Below, piece by piece: positions 19,201 through 28,208 of a DNA stretch of 64,000 nt. This DNA is from Aminobacter ciceronei. GTDB lineage: Bacteria > Pseudomonadota > Alphaproteobacteria > Rhizobiales > Rhizobiaceae. Under the pieces are notes generated by a model. That model had not been told where the DNA came from. It saw only the letters and a program-made list of their open reading frames with translations, and did no database searches. The translations under genes and the position numbers were made by a program. Position 1 is the first letter of the stretch. Every line of letters starts with the position of its first letter. The stretch lies in NCBI RefSeq assembly GCF_014138625.1, contig NZ_JACJHY010000010.1, forward strand, positions 124,001 to 188,000. Direction: 5' to 3'.

Positions 19201-19704
19201 TTCACCGACGCCGCGCACCGTCGGCACGCGCTCGAAGCCAGCCCGTTCGAGCCGCGCCACCAGTTGGTTCATCTCGACCTGGTTGCCCGGCTTGGCGGGG
19301 AATTCCTGCGCTTCGAGCGCAGCCGACGGCGGCATGCGCTGCAGAAGCGCATTGGCCGTCGTCAGCACGATCGCCCGATGCGGCTCTTTCCTCAATGCGA
19401 TTATCGCCGCCAGCGCATCGAGCCGGCGCGCTGCCGTATCCGACCCCGGCGACACGCGGTCGTAGGGCAGGCAGTCCCAGGCCGGCAGTTCGAGCACCGG
19501 CAGGTCGGGCGCGACGAAAGCCAGCGCTTCGACGATCTGCGGCAGCCGCTGTCCGTCGCGCGCGACAAACAGCAGCGGCTTGTCAGGCGCCGTCTCGGCG
19601 GCGGCGATGGCGAGCGCGAAGGCCTCATAGCCGTCGGCGACGCCGTCGACGATGAACTGTCCGGCGCGACCCTTGGGCAGGCCGATTGCTTTGGTCAGGC
19701 TCAT
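16204..19704 (-). CDS. mfd: Transcription-repair coupling factor Mfd
   Basis: An 1166-residue DNA translocase that removes RNA polymerase stalled at DNA damage and recruits UvrA. Domains are in the usual order: UvrB-like N-terminal region (residues 1-350), RNA polymerase-interacting CarD-like domain near 490-560 (DIVVHADHGIGRFVGLKTIE), the RecG-like helicase with Walker A GDVGFGKTEVA near 646, DEEQH near 749, TATPIPRTLQLAL, and motif VI QLYQLRGRVGRSK, then the TRCF C-terminal domain (SGEAIDTGWSPLIAVGTAVMIPEGYVPD). The length is standard. It follows sdhE by 8 bases and is probably cotranscribed with it. Confidence 0.97.
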   Translation of the reverse strand: MSLTKAIGLPKGRAGQFIVDGVADGYEAFALAIAAAETAPDKPLLFVARDGQRLPQIVEALAFVAPDLPVLELPAWDCLPYDRVSPGSDTAARRLDALAAIIALRKEPHRAIVLTTANALLQRMPPSAALEAQEFPAKPGNQVEMNQLVARLERAGFERVPTVRGVGEFAVRGGILDLYAPGAADALRLDFFGDTLETIRAFDVASQRTTGSRNQVVLQAMSEVALTPETISKFRRSYIDAFGAPSRDDALYAAVSEGRRFAGMEHWLPFYYSHLETIFDYLPDAPVVFDHLAREALGERHALILDHYEARRKQGEGKGLKDAVPYKPVAPDQMYLSPEEVFTALADQVNAELTPFDTPFSSGRKVLHAGSHAGRSFAEERADPNANVFDVVARHIADQRAAKRRVVVAGWTEGSLDRLTQILDEHELGNLKRVANMAEVEALKPGEAGLAVLPIEAGFESGDLVVVAEQDILGDRLIRRSKKRKRAADFIAEAASLSSGDIVVHADHGIGRFVGLKTIEAAGAPHDCLEIHYASDGRLFLPVENIELLSRYGSDSAEAQLDKLGGGAWQSRKAKLKRRLLEMAGQLIKLAAERHMREAPAMNPPDGVYGEFAARFPYEETDDQQSAIDSVMEDLGAGKPMDRLICGDVGFGKTEVALRAAFIAAMEGFQVAVVVPTTLLSRQHFKTFSQRFAGLPVKVRQASRLVGSKELAETKQGISDGTVDIVVGTHALLGSSIQFKNLGLLIIDEEQHFGVKHKERLKELKSDVHVLTLSATPIPRTLQLALTGVRELSLIATPPVDRMAVRSFISPFDPLVIRETLLRERYRGGHSFYVVPRIADLAEIHQFLQESVPELKVAVAHGQMPPGELDDIMNAFYDGQYDVLLSTTIVESGLDIPTANTLIVHRADMFGLAQLYQLRGRVGRSKVRAYALFTLPANRTLTATADRRLKVLQSLDTLGAGFQLASHDLDIRGAGNLLGEEQSGHIKEVGFELYQQMLEEAVAELRGSGEAIDTGWSPLIAVGTAVMIPEGYVPDLQLRLALYRRLGDLENTEEIDGFGAELIDRFGPLPEEVKHLLKIVFIKALCRKANVEKLDAGPKGVVVQFRKKEFANPAGLVRYIAEQGSLAKIRPDHSVVFARDWPNPEKRLAGSAVIMTQLAKLVEQAA

Positions 19705-19712
19705 GATTTCAC

Positions 19713-20000
19713 TCAGGCTGTGAACGCGCCGCGCGACGCCACGATCTGGCGATAGACGTCATGGTCGACAGCTTCAGGCACAGGGTGCTCGCCGATGATC
19801 CAGGACAGCAACTCCTTGTCGGTGATGTCGAGCAGCACCTCGTAGAGGTCGAGCTCCGCATCGCTCAGCCTGTCGATATTGGCGTCGGCGAAACTGCCGA
19901 GGATCAGGTCCATCTCGCGCATGCCGCGATGCCAGGAGCGGAACAAAAGCTTGCGCCTGCGCGTATCAAGCCCTTCGCTCGAGCGTGTCGATCCGGTCAT
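19713..20000 (-). CDS. sdhE: Succinate dehydrogenase FAD assembly factor SdhE
   Basis: A 95-residue protein of the SdhE/Sdh5 (DUF339) family, which helps attach FAD covalently to the SdhA flavoprotein. The signature RGMREMDLILGSFAD near residues 25-40 contains the conserved RGxxE motif, followed by the helical DAELDLYEVLLDITDKELLSWI. It stands directly upstream of mfd and divergent from recG, an arrangement usual in Rhizobiales. Confidence 0.93.
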   Translation of the reverse strand: MTGSTRSSEGLDTRRRKLLFRSWHRGMREMDLILGSFADANIDRLSDAELDLYEVLLDITDKELLSWIIGEHPVPEAVDHDVYRQIVASRGAFTA

Positions 20001-20092
20001 GTCAGCAATCCTCTGATGTCGAGGCGCATATAGCGTGGATAGCCGGCCATGTCAGCCTTTGCCCGGGCTGCAGCAGCGCATAAGCTGACACG

Positions 20093-22201
20093 ATGCGTCC
20101 ATCCCTTCTCGATCCCCTGTTCTCCCCCATCACTTCGCTCACCGGCATCGGACCTAAGGTTGCCGTGCTGATCGAAAAGGTCGTGCCTGCCGATCTCGGC
20201 GACCGGTCCGCCCGCGTCGGCGACCTCGCTTTCATATTGCCCAACAGCGTCATCGACCGCCGCAACCGACCTGGTATCGCGCTCGCCGCGGAAGGTGCCA
20301 TCGTCACGCTGGAGGTCCGCATCGACCGCCACCAGCCGGCGCCGCGCGGCAACCGCTCGGCGCCCTACCGCGTCTTTGCGCATGACGACACAGGTGAGAT
20401 CACGCTGACCTTCTTCCATGCGCATGCCGCCTATCTCGAAAAGGCGATGCCCGAGGGCGAGAAAGTCATCGTCTCGGGCCGCATGGAGTGGTTCAACGGC
20501 CGCCCCTCGATGGTTCATCCTGACCACATCGCGCTTGCCAGCGAGGCCGACAAGCTGCCGCTGGTCGAACCTGTCTATCCGCTGACGGCGGGCCTGTCGG
20601 CCAAGGTGCTGCGCCGCGCCATCGGCCAGTCGCTCGAACGGGTGCCTGAGGTGCCTGAGTGGCTCGACGCCGATGTCATACGCCGGCAGAGTTTTCCCGC
20701 TTTCGCGGCGTCGCTGCAACGCGTCCACAATCCTGCTGATCCGATCGACGCCTCGCCCGAAAATGCCGCCTGGCGCCGCCTCGCCTATGACGAGTTGCTT
20801 GCCGGCCAGGTGTCGCTCGCCCTCGTCCGCGCCCGCGTGCGCAAGCTGCATGGCCGGCCACTGACTGGCGACGGCCGCCTCGTCAACGCACTCCGCGCGG
20901 CACTGCCTTATCAACTGACCGGCTCGCAACAGGCCGCCCTGGAAGAGATCGATGCCGACCTCGCCAAACCCGAACGCATGCTGCGCCTGCTTCAGGGCGA
21001 CGTCGGCTCGGGCAAGACGGTGGTCGCACTTCTGGCCATGGCTCGAGCCGTCGAGGCGGGAGGCCAGGCGGCACTGATGGCGCCGACGGAAATCCTTGCC
21101 CGCCAGCATCTGGCGACAATCGCGCCCTTGGCCGAACGAGTCGGCATGCACGTGGCGATCCTGACCGGCCGCGAAAAGGGCCGCGACCGCGCCCAGACGC
21201 TGGCGGGGCTCGAAAGCGGCGAGATCGACATCGTAATCGGCACCCACGCCTTGTTCCAGGATACAGTCACCTTCCGCGACATGGCGCTGGCCGTCATCGA
21301 TGAGCAGCACCGCTTCGGCGTGCACCAGCGCCTTGCCATGAACGCCAAGGGCCAGGCGCCCGACATGCTGGTCATGACCGCGACGCCGATCCCACGCACG
21401 CTGGTGCTCACCGCCTTCGGCGACATGGATGTGTCGCGCCTGACCGAAAAGCCGGCCGGCCGACAGCCGATCCGCACTGTCACCATGCCGCTCGAGCGCT
21501 TGGAGGAACTCGTCGGCCGCATGCGCGACGCCGTCGCCGAAGGCCAGAAGGTCTATTGGATCTGCCCGCTGGTCGAGGAATCCGAAGAGATCAAGCTGAT
21601 GTCTGCCGAGGATCGTTTCGCCTCGCTGCAGCCGGTCTTCGGCCAACGTATCGGCCTCGTTCATGGCCGGATGAAGGGCGCGGAGAAGGACGAGGCCATG
21701 CGCGCCTTCAAGGAGGGCGAAACGCGTGTGCTGATCGCCACCACCGTCATCGAGGTCGGCGTCGACGTGCCCGACGCCACCATCATCGTCATCGAGCACG
21801 CCGAGCGCTTCGGCCTCGCCCAGTTGCACCAGCTGCGCGGTCGCGTCGGCCGCGGTTCGAAACCATCTTCCTGCGTGCTGCTCTACAAGGATCCGCTTGG
21901 CGAAACAGCCAAGCGCCGGCTGTCGGTCATGCGTGAAACCGAGGACGGCTTCCTCATCGCAGAGGAAGACCTCAAACTGCGCGGCGAAGGCGAATTGCTG
22001 GGCACGCGCCAGTCCGGCACGCCGGGCTTCCAGATCGCGCGCATCGAAGCGCACGCCGACCTCCTGGAGATCGCCCGCGACGACGCGCGCCTGATCCTTG
22101 CTCGTGATCCAGAGCTCGTGTCGCCACACGGGGAAGCGTTGCGCCTGCTGCTTTACGTGTTCGGCAGGGACGAGGCCGTGCGCTTGCTGAGGGCCGGCTG
22201 A
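20093..22201 (+). CDS. recG: ATP-dependent DNA helicase RecG
   Basis: A 702-residue branched-DNA helicase that reverses stalled replication forks and processes Holliday junctions. The wedge (OB-fold) domain lies in residues 60-160 (GEITLTFFHAHAAYLEKAMPEGEKVIVSGRMEWFNG), Walker A GDVGSGKTVVA starts at residue 302, the DEQH box is near 402, TATPIPRTLVLTAFGDMD follows, and motif VI is QLHQLRGRVGRGS near 580. The C-terminal segment GTRQSGTPGFQIAR is the RecG signature. The length is normal. Its last 49 bases overlap the convergent DUF502 gene. Confidence 0.97.
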   Translation: MRPSLLDPLFSPITSLTGIGPKVAVLIEKVVPADLGDRSARVGDLAFILPNSVIDRRNRPGIALAAEGAIVTLEVRIDRHQPAPRGNRSAPYRVFAHDDTGEITLTFFHAHAAYLEKAMPEGEKVIVSGRMEWFNGRPSMVHPDHIALASEADKLPLVEPVYPLTAGLSAKVLRRAIGQSLERVPEVPEWLDADVIRRQSFPAFAASLQRVHNPADPIDASPENAAWRRLAYDELLAGQVSLALVRARVRKLHGRPLTGDGRLVNALRAALPYQLTGSQQAALEEIDADLAKPERMLRLLQGDVGSGKTVVALLAMARAVEAGGQAALMAPTEILARQHLATIAPLAERVGMHVAILTGREKGRDRAQTLAGLESGEIDIVIGTHALFQDTVTFRDMALAVIDEQHRFGVHQRLAMNAKGQAPDMLVMTATPIPRTLVLTAFGDMDVSRLTEKPAGRQPIRTVTMPLERLEELVGRMRDAVAEGQKVYWICPLVEESEEIKLMSAEDRFASLQPVFGQRIGLVHGRMKGAEKDEAMRAFKEGETRVLIATTVIEVGVDVPDATIIVIEHAERFGLAQLHQLRGRVGRGSKPSSCVLLYKDPLGETAKRRLSVMRETEDGFLIAEEDLKLRGEGELLGTRQSGTPGFQIARIEAHADLLEIARDDARLILARDPELVSPHGEALRLLLYVFGRDEAVRLLRAG

Positions 22202-22908
22202 GGCAGCGCGCCGGCAGAAGGGTTGCCGATGGGCCCTTCGATCGCCTTGCTCTTGGCTGCTGCGCCCGGCGCCGGTTCTGGCACCACAAGGCCAGCCGAG
22301 ACGATCAGCTTGGCGCCGTCCTCGATGCTCATGTCGAGCAGCACGACCTCGGAGCGATGCACATACATCAGGAATCCCGTGGTCGGATTGGGCGTGCACG
22401 GCATGAACACCGCAATCAGCGGGTCGCCTTCCTTGTCGAGCTTGTCATTGATCTCCGTCCGCTTTTCATTGCCGACAAAAACGATCGACCAGACACCCTT
22501 GCGCGGATATTCGACCATGCCGACGGTCCGGAACATGTCGCTCTTATTCGACAGCGCGGTCTCGAACAGCTGCTTCAGCGTCTTGTACAGGCCGCGCACC
22601 AGCGGGGTCCTGTTCAGGAGCCGCTCGCCGAATCCGACGATGGCGCGTCCGATGAAGTTGGCCGTCAGGAAACCGATCAGCGTGATCATCACCAGGGCGA
22701 CGATCAGGCCGAAACCCGGCACCCGAATCGACAGATAGGTATCGGGATTGTAGCTCGCCGGAATATACGGCTTTACCCAGGAGTCGGCCCAGCCGATGAA
22801 CGACCAGACGATATAGATGGTCAGCACCAGCGGCGCGCAGACGATGAAACCGGTGAGGAAATAGTTCCTCAGCCGCGTCATCCCAGAAGTCTTGTGGCCA
22901 TCCGACAT
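22153..22908 (-). CDS. DUF502 domain-containing membrane protein
   Basis: A 251-residue inner-membrane protein of the DUF502 family, widespread in alphaproteobacteria and plants but of uncertain function. Two hydrophobic segments at residues 15-37 and 63-85 flank the conserved Wxxxx-rich loop, and the body holds NRTPLVRGLYKTLKQLFETAL, MVEYPRKGVWSIVFVG and the typical VFMPCTPNPTTGFLMYVHRSEVVLLDMSIEDGAKLIVSAG. The last 40 residues are Ala/Pro-rich and poorly conserved; they are encoded over the antisense 3' end of recG. Confidence 0.9.
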   Translation of the reverse strand: MSDGHKTSGMTRLRNYFLTGFIVCAPLVLTIYIVWSFIGWADSWVKPYIPASYNPDTYLSIRVPGFGLIVALVMITLIGFLTANFIGRAIVGFGERLLNRTPLVRGLYKTLKQLFETALSNKSDMFRTVGMVEYPRKGVWSIVFVGNEKRTEINDKLDKEGDPLIAVFMPCTPNPTTGFLMYVHRSEVVLLDMSIEDGAKLIVSAGLVVPEPAPGAAAKSKAIEGPIGNPSAGALPQPALSKRTASSLPNT

Positions 22909-22992
22909 CGTTCACCGCCGCACCGTTTGCAGCGCAACATTAGTCAAGCGCGCGACGCTTTGGAACACAGATCTTGGTAGGGGGTGTCGGCC

Positions 22993-24816
22993 CTACTCCA
23001 CTGTCACCGACTTTGCCAGGTTGCGCGGCTGGTCGACGTCGGTGCCCATGAACACGGCCGTGAAATAGGCCAGCATCTGGATCGGCAGGGCATAGATGAT
23101 CGGCGCGATGAACTCCGGCACGTCGGGCAACACGATGGTCTCGAGTGTCTTCACCGTCGCCTGCGCGGCACCCTTCTGGTCGGTGATCAGGATGATCTTG
23201 CCGCCGCGGGCCGCCACTTCCTGCATGTTCGACACGGTCTTTTCAAAGATGCGGTCATGTGGAGCGATGACGATGACAGGCATGTTCTCATCGATCAGTG
23301 CGATCGGGCCGTGCTTGAGCTCGCCGGCGGCATAACCCTCGGCATGAATGTAGGAGATTTCCTTGAGCTTGAGCGCGCCTTCCATGGCGAGCGGGAAATT
23401 GGTGTCGCGGCCGAGATAGAGCACGTGCTTGTACGAAGCCAGCTCACGCGAAACCTTCTCTATCTGCTTGTCGAGCTTGAGCACCTGGGCAGCATAGCGC
23501 GGCGTCTCCGACAGGCTGCGCACCAGCGCCTTTTCTTCTTCCGCCGTAATCGTCCCGCGTTGCGAGGCGGCCCGTATGGTCAACGCCGCCAGCACCGAAA
23601 GTTGGCAGGTGAAGGCCTTGGTCGAGGCAACACCGATCTCGGGGCCGGCAAGCGTCGGCATCACGACGTCGGATTCGCGCGCCATCGTCGATTCGCGTAC
23701 ATTGACGATCGCGCCGATCGGCACGCCTTCCTTACGGCAGTAGCGCAGCGAGGCCAGCGTGTCGGCGGTTTCACCCGACTGCGAGACGAAGAACGCTGCG
23801 CTCTTCCTAGAGATCGGCATCTCGCGGTAGCGGAACTCCGAGGCGACATCGATGTCGACCGGCAGCCGTGCGTGGCGCTCGAACCAGTATTTGCCGACGA
23901 GCCCGGCAAGATAGGCCGTGCCGCAGGCCGAAACCGCGAGGCGGTCGATGTCGGCGAAGTTGAACGGCAAGTCGAGCGGCTTCGACGTCCCTTGCGTGAA
24001 GTCGAGATAGTGCGCCAGCGTGTGCGAGATCACCTCCGGCTGCTCATGGATTTCCTTTTCCATGAAATGGCGGTGATTGCCCTTGTCGACGAGATAGCTT
24101 GTGCCGACCGACTGGCGCCGCTGGCGCTCCACCGGCACACGATCCATCGTGTAGATCTGGAATTCGTTGCGGCGCACCACCGCCCAGTCGCCGTCTTCAA
24201 GGTAAGTGACCGAGTTGGTGAAGGGCGCAAGCGCAATCGCATCCGAGCCCAAGAACATCTCGCCCTCGCCATGGCCGACAGCCAGCGGTGGCCCATTGCG
24301 GGCGCCGACGATCAGGTCCTCGTCGCCCTTGAACATGATGGCGAGCGCGAAGGCGCCGTTGAGGCGCTTCAGCGCCGCATGCGCTGCATCGATAGGCTTG
24401 GTGCCGCGCGCCAGTTCACGCGCAATCAGATGCGCCACGACCTCCGTGTCGGTCTGCGACGTGAACTCATAGCCATCGGCCATGAGTTCCTGACGCAGCT
24501 CGGCAAAATTCTCGATGATGCCATTGTGGACGATCGCCACGCCGTTGGAAAAATGCGGGTGCGCATTGGTCTCGTTCGGCACGCCGTGCGTTGCCCAGCG
24601 CGTATGGCCGATGCCGATATTGCCATCCAGCGGCTCGGCCTTGAGCCGGCGCTCGAGATTGACAAGCTTGCCCTCGGCGCGGCGGCGCGCCAGTTCGCCA
24701 TTCTCAATCGTGGCGACACCGGCGGAATCATAACCGCGGTATTCCAGCCGCTTCAGCGCATCCACGATCAGCGGCGCAACCGGCGTCTGGCCGACGATAC
24801 CAACGATTCCGCACAT
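22993..24816 (-). CDS. glmS: Glutamine--fructose-6-phosphate aminotransferase (isomerizing)
   Basis: A 607-residue cytoplasmic enzyme that makes glucosamine-6-phosphate, the first committed step of UDP-GlcNAc synthesis for peptidoglycan and lipid A. It starts MCGIVGIVG with the N-terminal glutaminase nucleophile Cys2; RGYDSAGVA and GHTRWATHGVPNETNAHPH are glutaminase motifs. Two SIS isomerase domains follow (about 280-430 and 455-600), with VSQSGETADTLASLRY and the C-terminal DQPRNLAKSVTVE that reaches the active site. It lies 146 bases after glmU on the same strand. Confidence 0.97.
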   Translation of the reverse strand: MCGIVGIVGQTPVAPLIVDALKRLEYRGYDSAGVATIENGELARRRAEGKLVNLERRLKAEPLDGNIGIGHTRWATHGVPNETNAHPHFSNGVAIVHNGIIENFAELRQELMADGYEFTSQTDTEVVAHLIARELARGTKPIDAAHAALKRLNGAFALAIMFKGDEDLIVGARNGPPLAVGHGEGEMFLGSDAIALAPFTNSVTYLEDGDWAVVRRNEFQIYTMDRVPVERQRRQSVGTSYLVDKGNHRHFMEKEIHEQPEVISHTLAHYLDFTQGTSKPLDLPFNFADIDRLAVSACGTAYLAGLVGKYWFERHARLPVDIDVASEFRYREMPISRKSAAFFVSQSGETADTLASLRYCRKEGVPIGAIVNVRESTMARESDVVMPTLAGPEIGVASTKAFTCQLSVLAALTIRAASQRGTITAEEEKALVRSLSETPRYAAQVLKLDKQIEKVSRELASYKHVLYLGRDTNFPLAMEGALKLKEISYIHAEGYAAGELKHGPIALIDENMPVIVIAPHDRIFEKTVSNMQEVAARGGKIILITDQKGAAQATVKTLETIVLPDVPEFIAPIIYALPIQMLAYFTAVFMGTDVDQPRNLAKSVTVE

Positions 24817-24962
24817 GATTTTGCCCCGTCCAATCCCTCAAAACCCTGTCGGCCTTTTAGGCAGCACAGCAGCCAAGCGGAAGTCACATTCCGTTTCGCA
24901 ACGTATCAGCCGCCCGACCGGGCAAGAAGGACCATCCATGGCACGGCAGGATTGAAATGCCG

Positions 24963-26330
24963 TTACTTTGCACCCGCCTTTTTCGCAGCGGCGGCAGAGG
25001 CGAAGCGTTCGCGCAATTCCTTGCCCTTGCCCGGCAAGGTCTTCTGGCGCGCCCGACCAAAGGCCAGTGCATCCCCGGGCACTTCCTCTGTTATGACGCT
25101 GCCCGAGGCGACATAGGCGCCGGCCCCGATGACAATCGGCGCAACCAGCGACGAGTTCGAGCCGATGAATGCGCCCTCGCCGATATCGGTGAAGAATTTC
25201 GAGTAGCCGTCATAATTGCAGGTGATCGTGCCCGCGCCGATGTTGGCGCCGACGCCGACGCGCGCATCGCCGATATAGGTCAGGTGGTTGATCTTGGCGC
25301 CCTTCTCGACCGTCGCCTTCTTGACCTCGCAGAAATTGCCGACCTTGGCTTTCTCATGCAGCTCCGCACCCGGGCGCAGCCGGGCATATGGCCCGACCTC
25401 GGCACGGGGGCCGACATCGGCGCCTTCGAGATGGCTGAACGCATGGATGACGGCGCCGTCGGCAACCTTCACATCAGGACCGAACCAGACGTTCGGCTCG
25501 ACCAGCACGTCGGCGCCGATCTCCGTATCATGCGAAAAATAGACGGTTTCGGGCGCAATCAGCGTCGCACCGTCGAGCATGGCCTGCCGGCGGCGGCGCT
25601 TTTGCCAGATCGCCTCGGCTTCGGCGAGTTCCGCCCGGTTGTTGATGCCAAGCACGCTTTCGAAGCTCGCCTCGGTGGCAACAACCATGAGACTGGCCTT
25701 GTCGGCGATCTCGACGATGTCGGTAAGGTAGAACTCGCCCTTGGCGTTTGAATTGCCGACTTGATCGAGCAGCCTCAGCGCATCCTTGCCCGCAATTGCC
25801 ATCAGCCCGGCATTGCAGAATCCGATCTTGCGTTCTTCGTCGGTGCAATCCTTGTCCTCGCGAATGGCGACCAGGCGCCCATCCTTCTCCAAAAGGCGGC
25901 CATAACCTGCCGGGTTCGGCGGCCGGAAGCCGATGACGACCACGGCAGCCCCCTCGGCAAGCTTCTGACGCGCCAAGGCAAGCGAATCGGCCTCGACCAG
26001 CGGCGTGTCGCCGAACATTACCAGAATGTCGTCATGGCCCTTGGCGATCGCCGCCCGTGCCGCCAGCACCGCATGAGCCGTACCCAACCGCTCAGCCTGG
26101 ACGAATGCATCCGCCTTCGGCGCGAACGCCTCCGCTGCCTTCTTCACCGCGTCGCCGCCATGCCCCACCACCAGCGCGACTGCGTCGGCGCCTGCGCTCT
26201 CGGCGGCCCTGGCGACATGCGCCACCATCGGCAGATTGGCAATCTGGTGCAGAACCTTGGGTGTCGCGCTCTTCATCCGAGTGCCCTCGCCGGCGGCAAG
26301 GATGATCGACAGGCAGGTTCTCGAGGTCAT
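24963..26330 (-). CDS. glmU: Bifunctional UDP-N-acetylglucosamine pyrophosphorylase / glucosamine-1-phosphate N-acetyltransferase
   Basis: A 455-residue enzyme catalysing the last two steps of UDP-GlcNAc formation. The N-terminal uridylyltransferase has the nucleotide-binding [11 protein letters not shown] at residues 11-21, FGDTPLV near 107 and [12 protein letters not shown] near 205. The C-terminal left-handed beta-helix (about residues 250-440) carries hexapeptide repeats, the catalytic [11 protein letters not shown] (His near 345) and NYDGYSK acetyl-CoA/substrate motif. It stands upstream of glmS in the same direction, forming a UDP-GlcNAc pathway unit. Confidence 0.97.
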   Translation of the reverse strand: MTSRTCLSIILAAGEGTRMKSATPKVLHQIANLPMVAHVARAAESAGADAVALVVGHGGDAVKKAAEAFAPKADAFVQAERLGTAHAVLAARAAIAKGHDDILVMFGDTPLVEADSLALARQKLAEGAAVVVIGFRPPNPAGYGRLLEKDGRLVAIREDKDCTDEERKIGFCNAGLMAIAGKDALRLLDQVGNSNAKGEFYLTDIVEIADKASLMVVATEASFESVLGINNRAELAEAEAIWQKRRRRQAMLDGATLIAPETVYFSHDTEIGADVLVEPNVWFGPDVKVADGAVIHAFSHLEGADVGPRAEVGPYARLRPGAELHEKAKVGNFCEVKKATVEKGAKINHLTYIGDARVGVGANIGAGTITCNYDGYSKFFTDIGEGAFIGSNSSLVAPIVIGAGAYVASGSVITEEVPGDALAFGRARQKTLPGKGKELRERFASAAAAKKAGAK

Positions 26331-26429
26331 GGCGTCGTCCGGATTGGCAAGAAGCGGCGGGATTCGCCCGCCTTTCTAGCATTGCTGGCAATCGCCTCCA
26401 ATGCACAGGCTATCTGGACGTTTTTGGAG

Positions 26430-27176
26430 CTAGCCGAGCTGGCCGAGCACCGGAAAGCGCTCCAGCAACCAGTAGGATGCGGTCTGCACGCCACCGGTCA
26501 GGAACAGCACGCCTGCAACCACCAGAAGCGCACCGATGGCCTTTTCGACCTTGCCGAGATGGACGCGGAACTTCTGCAGGAACCGCATGAAAGCGCCCGA
26601 AAACAGCGCCGCGATCAGGAACGGAATGCCAAGGCCGAGCGAATAGACAGCCAGCAGGGCAGCGCCCTCTCCCACCGTCTCGCGGCCGCCGGCCAGCGTC
26701 AGGATCGGCCCCAGCACCGGTCCGATGCACGGCGTCCAGCCAAAGGCAAAGGCTAGGCCCATCAGATAGGCGGCGAGATTGCTCGCCGGCTTGCCTTGCG
26801 ACTGGAAGCGCGCCTCGCGCGAAAACAGCGGAATGCGCAGGATGCCGAGGAAATTGAGGCCCATCAGGATGATCAGCACGCCAGCCGCCATCGCCAGCGG
26901 TTCCTGCCAGGTTCGCAACAGCTGCCCGATCGTCGAGGCGCCAGCACCCAGCGCCACGAAGACGGTGGAAAAACCGAGCACGAAGCAGGCCGACGCGGTC
27001 AAAAGCGCGCCGCGGGCGCGGGAAACGGTTGCGGCCCCGCCCTCGGCCCGGAAGTCGTCGACCGAAACGCCCGCCATGTAGCAGAGGTAAGGCGGCACCA
27101 GCGGCAGCACGCAAGGCGACAGGAACGACAGGGCGCCCGCCCCCAATGCGCTGAGATAACCGACGTCCAATGCCAT
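26430..27176 (-). CDS. ccdA: Cytochrome c biogenesis protein CcdA
   Basis: A 248-residue inner-membrane thiol carrier that moves reducing power from cytoplasmic thioredoxin to periplasmic thiol proteins such as those maturing cytochrome c. Six hydrophobic segments are visible. The two catalytic cysteines lie in LSFLSPCVLPLVPPYLCYMAG near residue 22 and GWTPCIGPVLGPIL near residue 150, both in the family's proline-rich helix context. The length is normal for CcdA. Confidence 0.93.
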   Translation of the reverse strand: MALDVGYLSALGAGALSFLSPCVLPLVPPYLCYMAGVSVDDFRAEGGAATVSRARGALLTASACFVLGFSTVFVALGAGASTIGQLLRTWQEPLAMAAGVLIILMGLNFLGILRIPLFSREARFQSQGKPASNLAAYLMGLAFAFGWTPCIGPVLGPILTLAGGRETVGEGAALLAVYSLGLGIPFLIAALFSGAFMRFLQKFRVHLGKVEKAIGALLVVAGVLFLTGGVQTASYWLLERFPVLGQLG

Positions 27177-27397
27177 TCAATGCCGCTCCACAATGTGCAG
27201 GGCCGCTATAGCGGCAGCGGCAATCAGGTACCAATCACCATTTTGTGGCAGACGGGCCGGTTGCTTCCGGCCCGGTGCAGTTTTCTTCGGCGTTCCTGCG
27301 GCGTGCATTGCCGATAGCCACTCTATTCGGGGTTCGGCGCAAAAGGTGCCGAATCTGTTCGCGGCGTGACCAGCCCGGGGCTTGCTCGAAGCCAGCC

Positions 27398-27736
27398 CTA
27401 TTCGTGGATCGTGTATTCGCCGAGTTCGCAGAGGTTCTGCTTGTCCTCGGTGGTGTCGAGGTCTGAGCCTTCCTCGAATTCGAAGCGCATGTCGTATTCG
27501 CAGACGCTGCGGCCATCGGCGATGGTGATCTGCATGCTTTCGCCTGCGCCCAGCGTGTCGCGGCCGAAGATGTCGTCTTCCCACTGGTCAACGCCAACCG
27601 GCGAGGCGTAGAAATTCGTCAGCACCGATTTCGTGCCGTTCTTGAGCGTGAAGACAAGATCTTCTGCCTGTGCGACGGCGGGAATGACGGAAGTTGCGAA
27701 AACGGAAGCAACGGCGAGTTTCAAAAGAATACGCAT
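27398..27736 (-). CDS. Small secreted protein of unknown function
   Basis: A 112-residue protein with a clear signal peptide (MRILLKLAVASVFATSVIPAVAQA, cleavage near residue 24). The mature part is acidic, has two cysteines (VCEYDM and NLCELGEYTIHE) that could pair, and contains LKNGTKSVLTNFYASPVGVDQWEDDIFG. I recognise no characterised family, though similar small exported proteins with the pattern LTNFYxSP-x3-WExDxLG are frequent in alphaproteobacteria. It is probably periplasmic. Confidence 0.75.
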   Translation of the reverse strand: MRILLKLAVASVFATSVIPAVAQAEDLVFTLKNGTKSVLTNFYASPVGVDQWEDDIFGRDTLGAGESMQITIADGRSVCEYDMRFEFEEGSDLDTTEDKQNLCELGEYTIHE

Positions 27737-27998
27737 CTATCAAATGTCCAAAACGATAAGCCCGATATTGGGCCCCCGATGTCTAGCAGCGCTGCCGGAT
27801 GCCAGCAATATCACCAAGAGGTAATATTACGCGCGTGAGGGGTTGCCAGGAAATGCCGAGCGAGTTGAGTTGCAGGGTCGAGAGCCAATTGCCGGTGGCC
27901 ATTCGACAGCCTGTTTGCAATGATGTTTTTCCGGTTGACCCGCCGGGACACTCTCCCTATGTTCCGCCGCAATTTCGGGGTCGCCATACGCCCCCCGG

Positions 27999-28074
27999 GA
28001 GCGCGTAGCTCAGCCGGTAGAGCAACTGACTTTTAATCAGTAGGTCCAGGGTTCGAATCCCTGCGCGCTCACCA
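27999..28074 (+). tRNA. tRNA-Lys (anticodon UUU)
   Basis: A 76-base cloverleaf with an encoded CCA end. The acceptor stem GAGCGCG pairs with CGCGCTC, the D arm is GCTC...GAGC, the anticodon stem CTGAC/... encloses CTTTTAA with anticodon TTT at 28032-28034, and the T arm is CAGGGTTCGAATCCCTG. Accessory genes begin right after it, so its 3' end is a possible integration site, but no repeat of the 3' end was found elsewhere in the window. Confidence 0.97.
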
Positions 28075-28170
28075 CAAAAAACCCAATAAAACCAGATGCT
28101 TACATCGCCGTCGCCACTGACCTGAATCGAGGAAGCAGGCCGATGGGTGCAGTATGGGTAACATATTTGA

Positions 28171-28198
28171 AGGCCCGGCTGCAGGTGCAACCGGGCCT
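28171..28198 (-). terminator. Hairpin at the 3' end of the EPSLGW-repeat operon
   Basis: AGGCCCGG (28171-28178) and CCGGGCCT (28191-28198) form a perfect 8-bp stem around 12 bases. It lies 11 bases after the possible micropeptide stop on the minus strand. There is no T run, so termination strength is uncertain. Confidence 0.5.
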
Positions 28199-28208
28199 CT
28201 CAAATGTC

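Noticed and set aside
19997-22399. An 800-codon minus-strand open frame across recG
   Set aside because: It is antisense to an intact RecG with all helicase motifs; its composition is typical of a frame shadow.
24817-24962. A glmS ribozyme or other leader riboswitch before glmS
   Set aside because: The 146-base gap shows no recognisable conserved ribozyme core, and glmS ribozymes are known mainly from Firmicutes.
22984-25116. A 710-codon plus-strand open frame across glmS and the end of glmU
   Set aside because: It is antisense to two well-recognised enzymes, its product is Arg/His/Asp-rich without family motifs, and such long shadows are expected in GC-rich coding DNA.
27999-28074. tRNA-Lys as the prophage attachment site
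   Set aside because: No second copy of the tRNA 3' end was seen near 37.6-37.9 kb, and about 9.5 kb of non-phage genes lie between. It stays possible only if the matching att site is outside the window.
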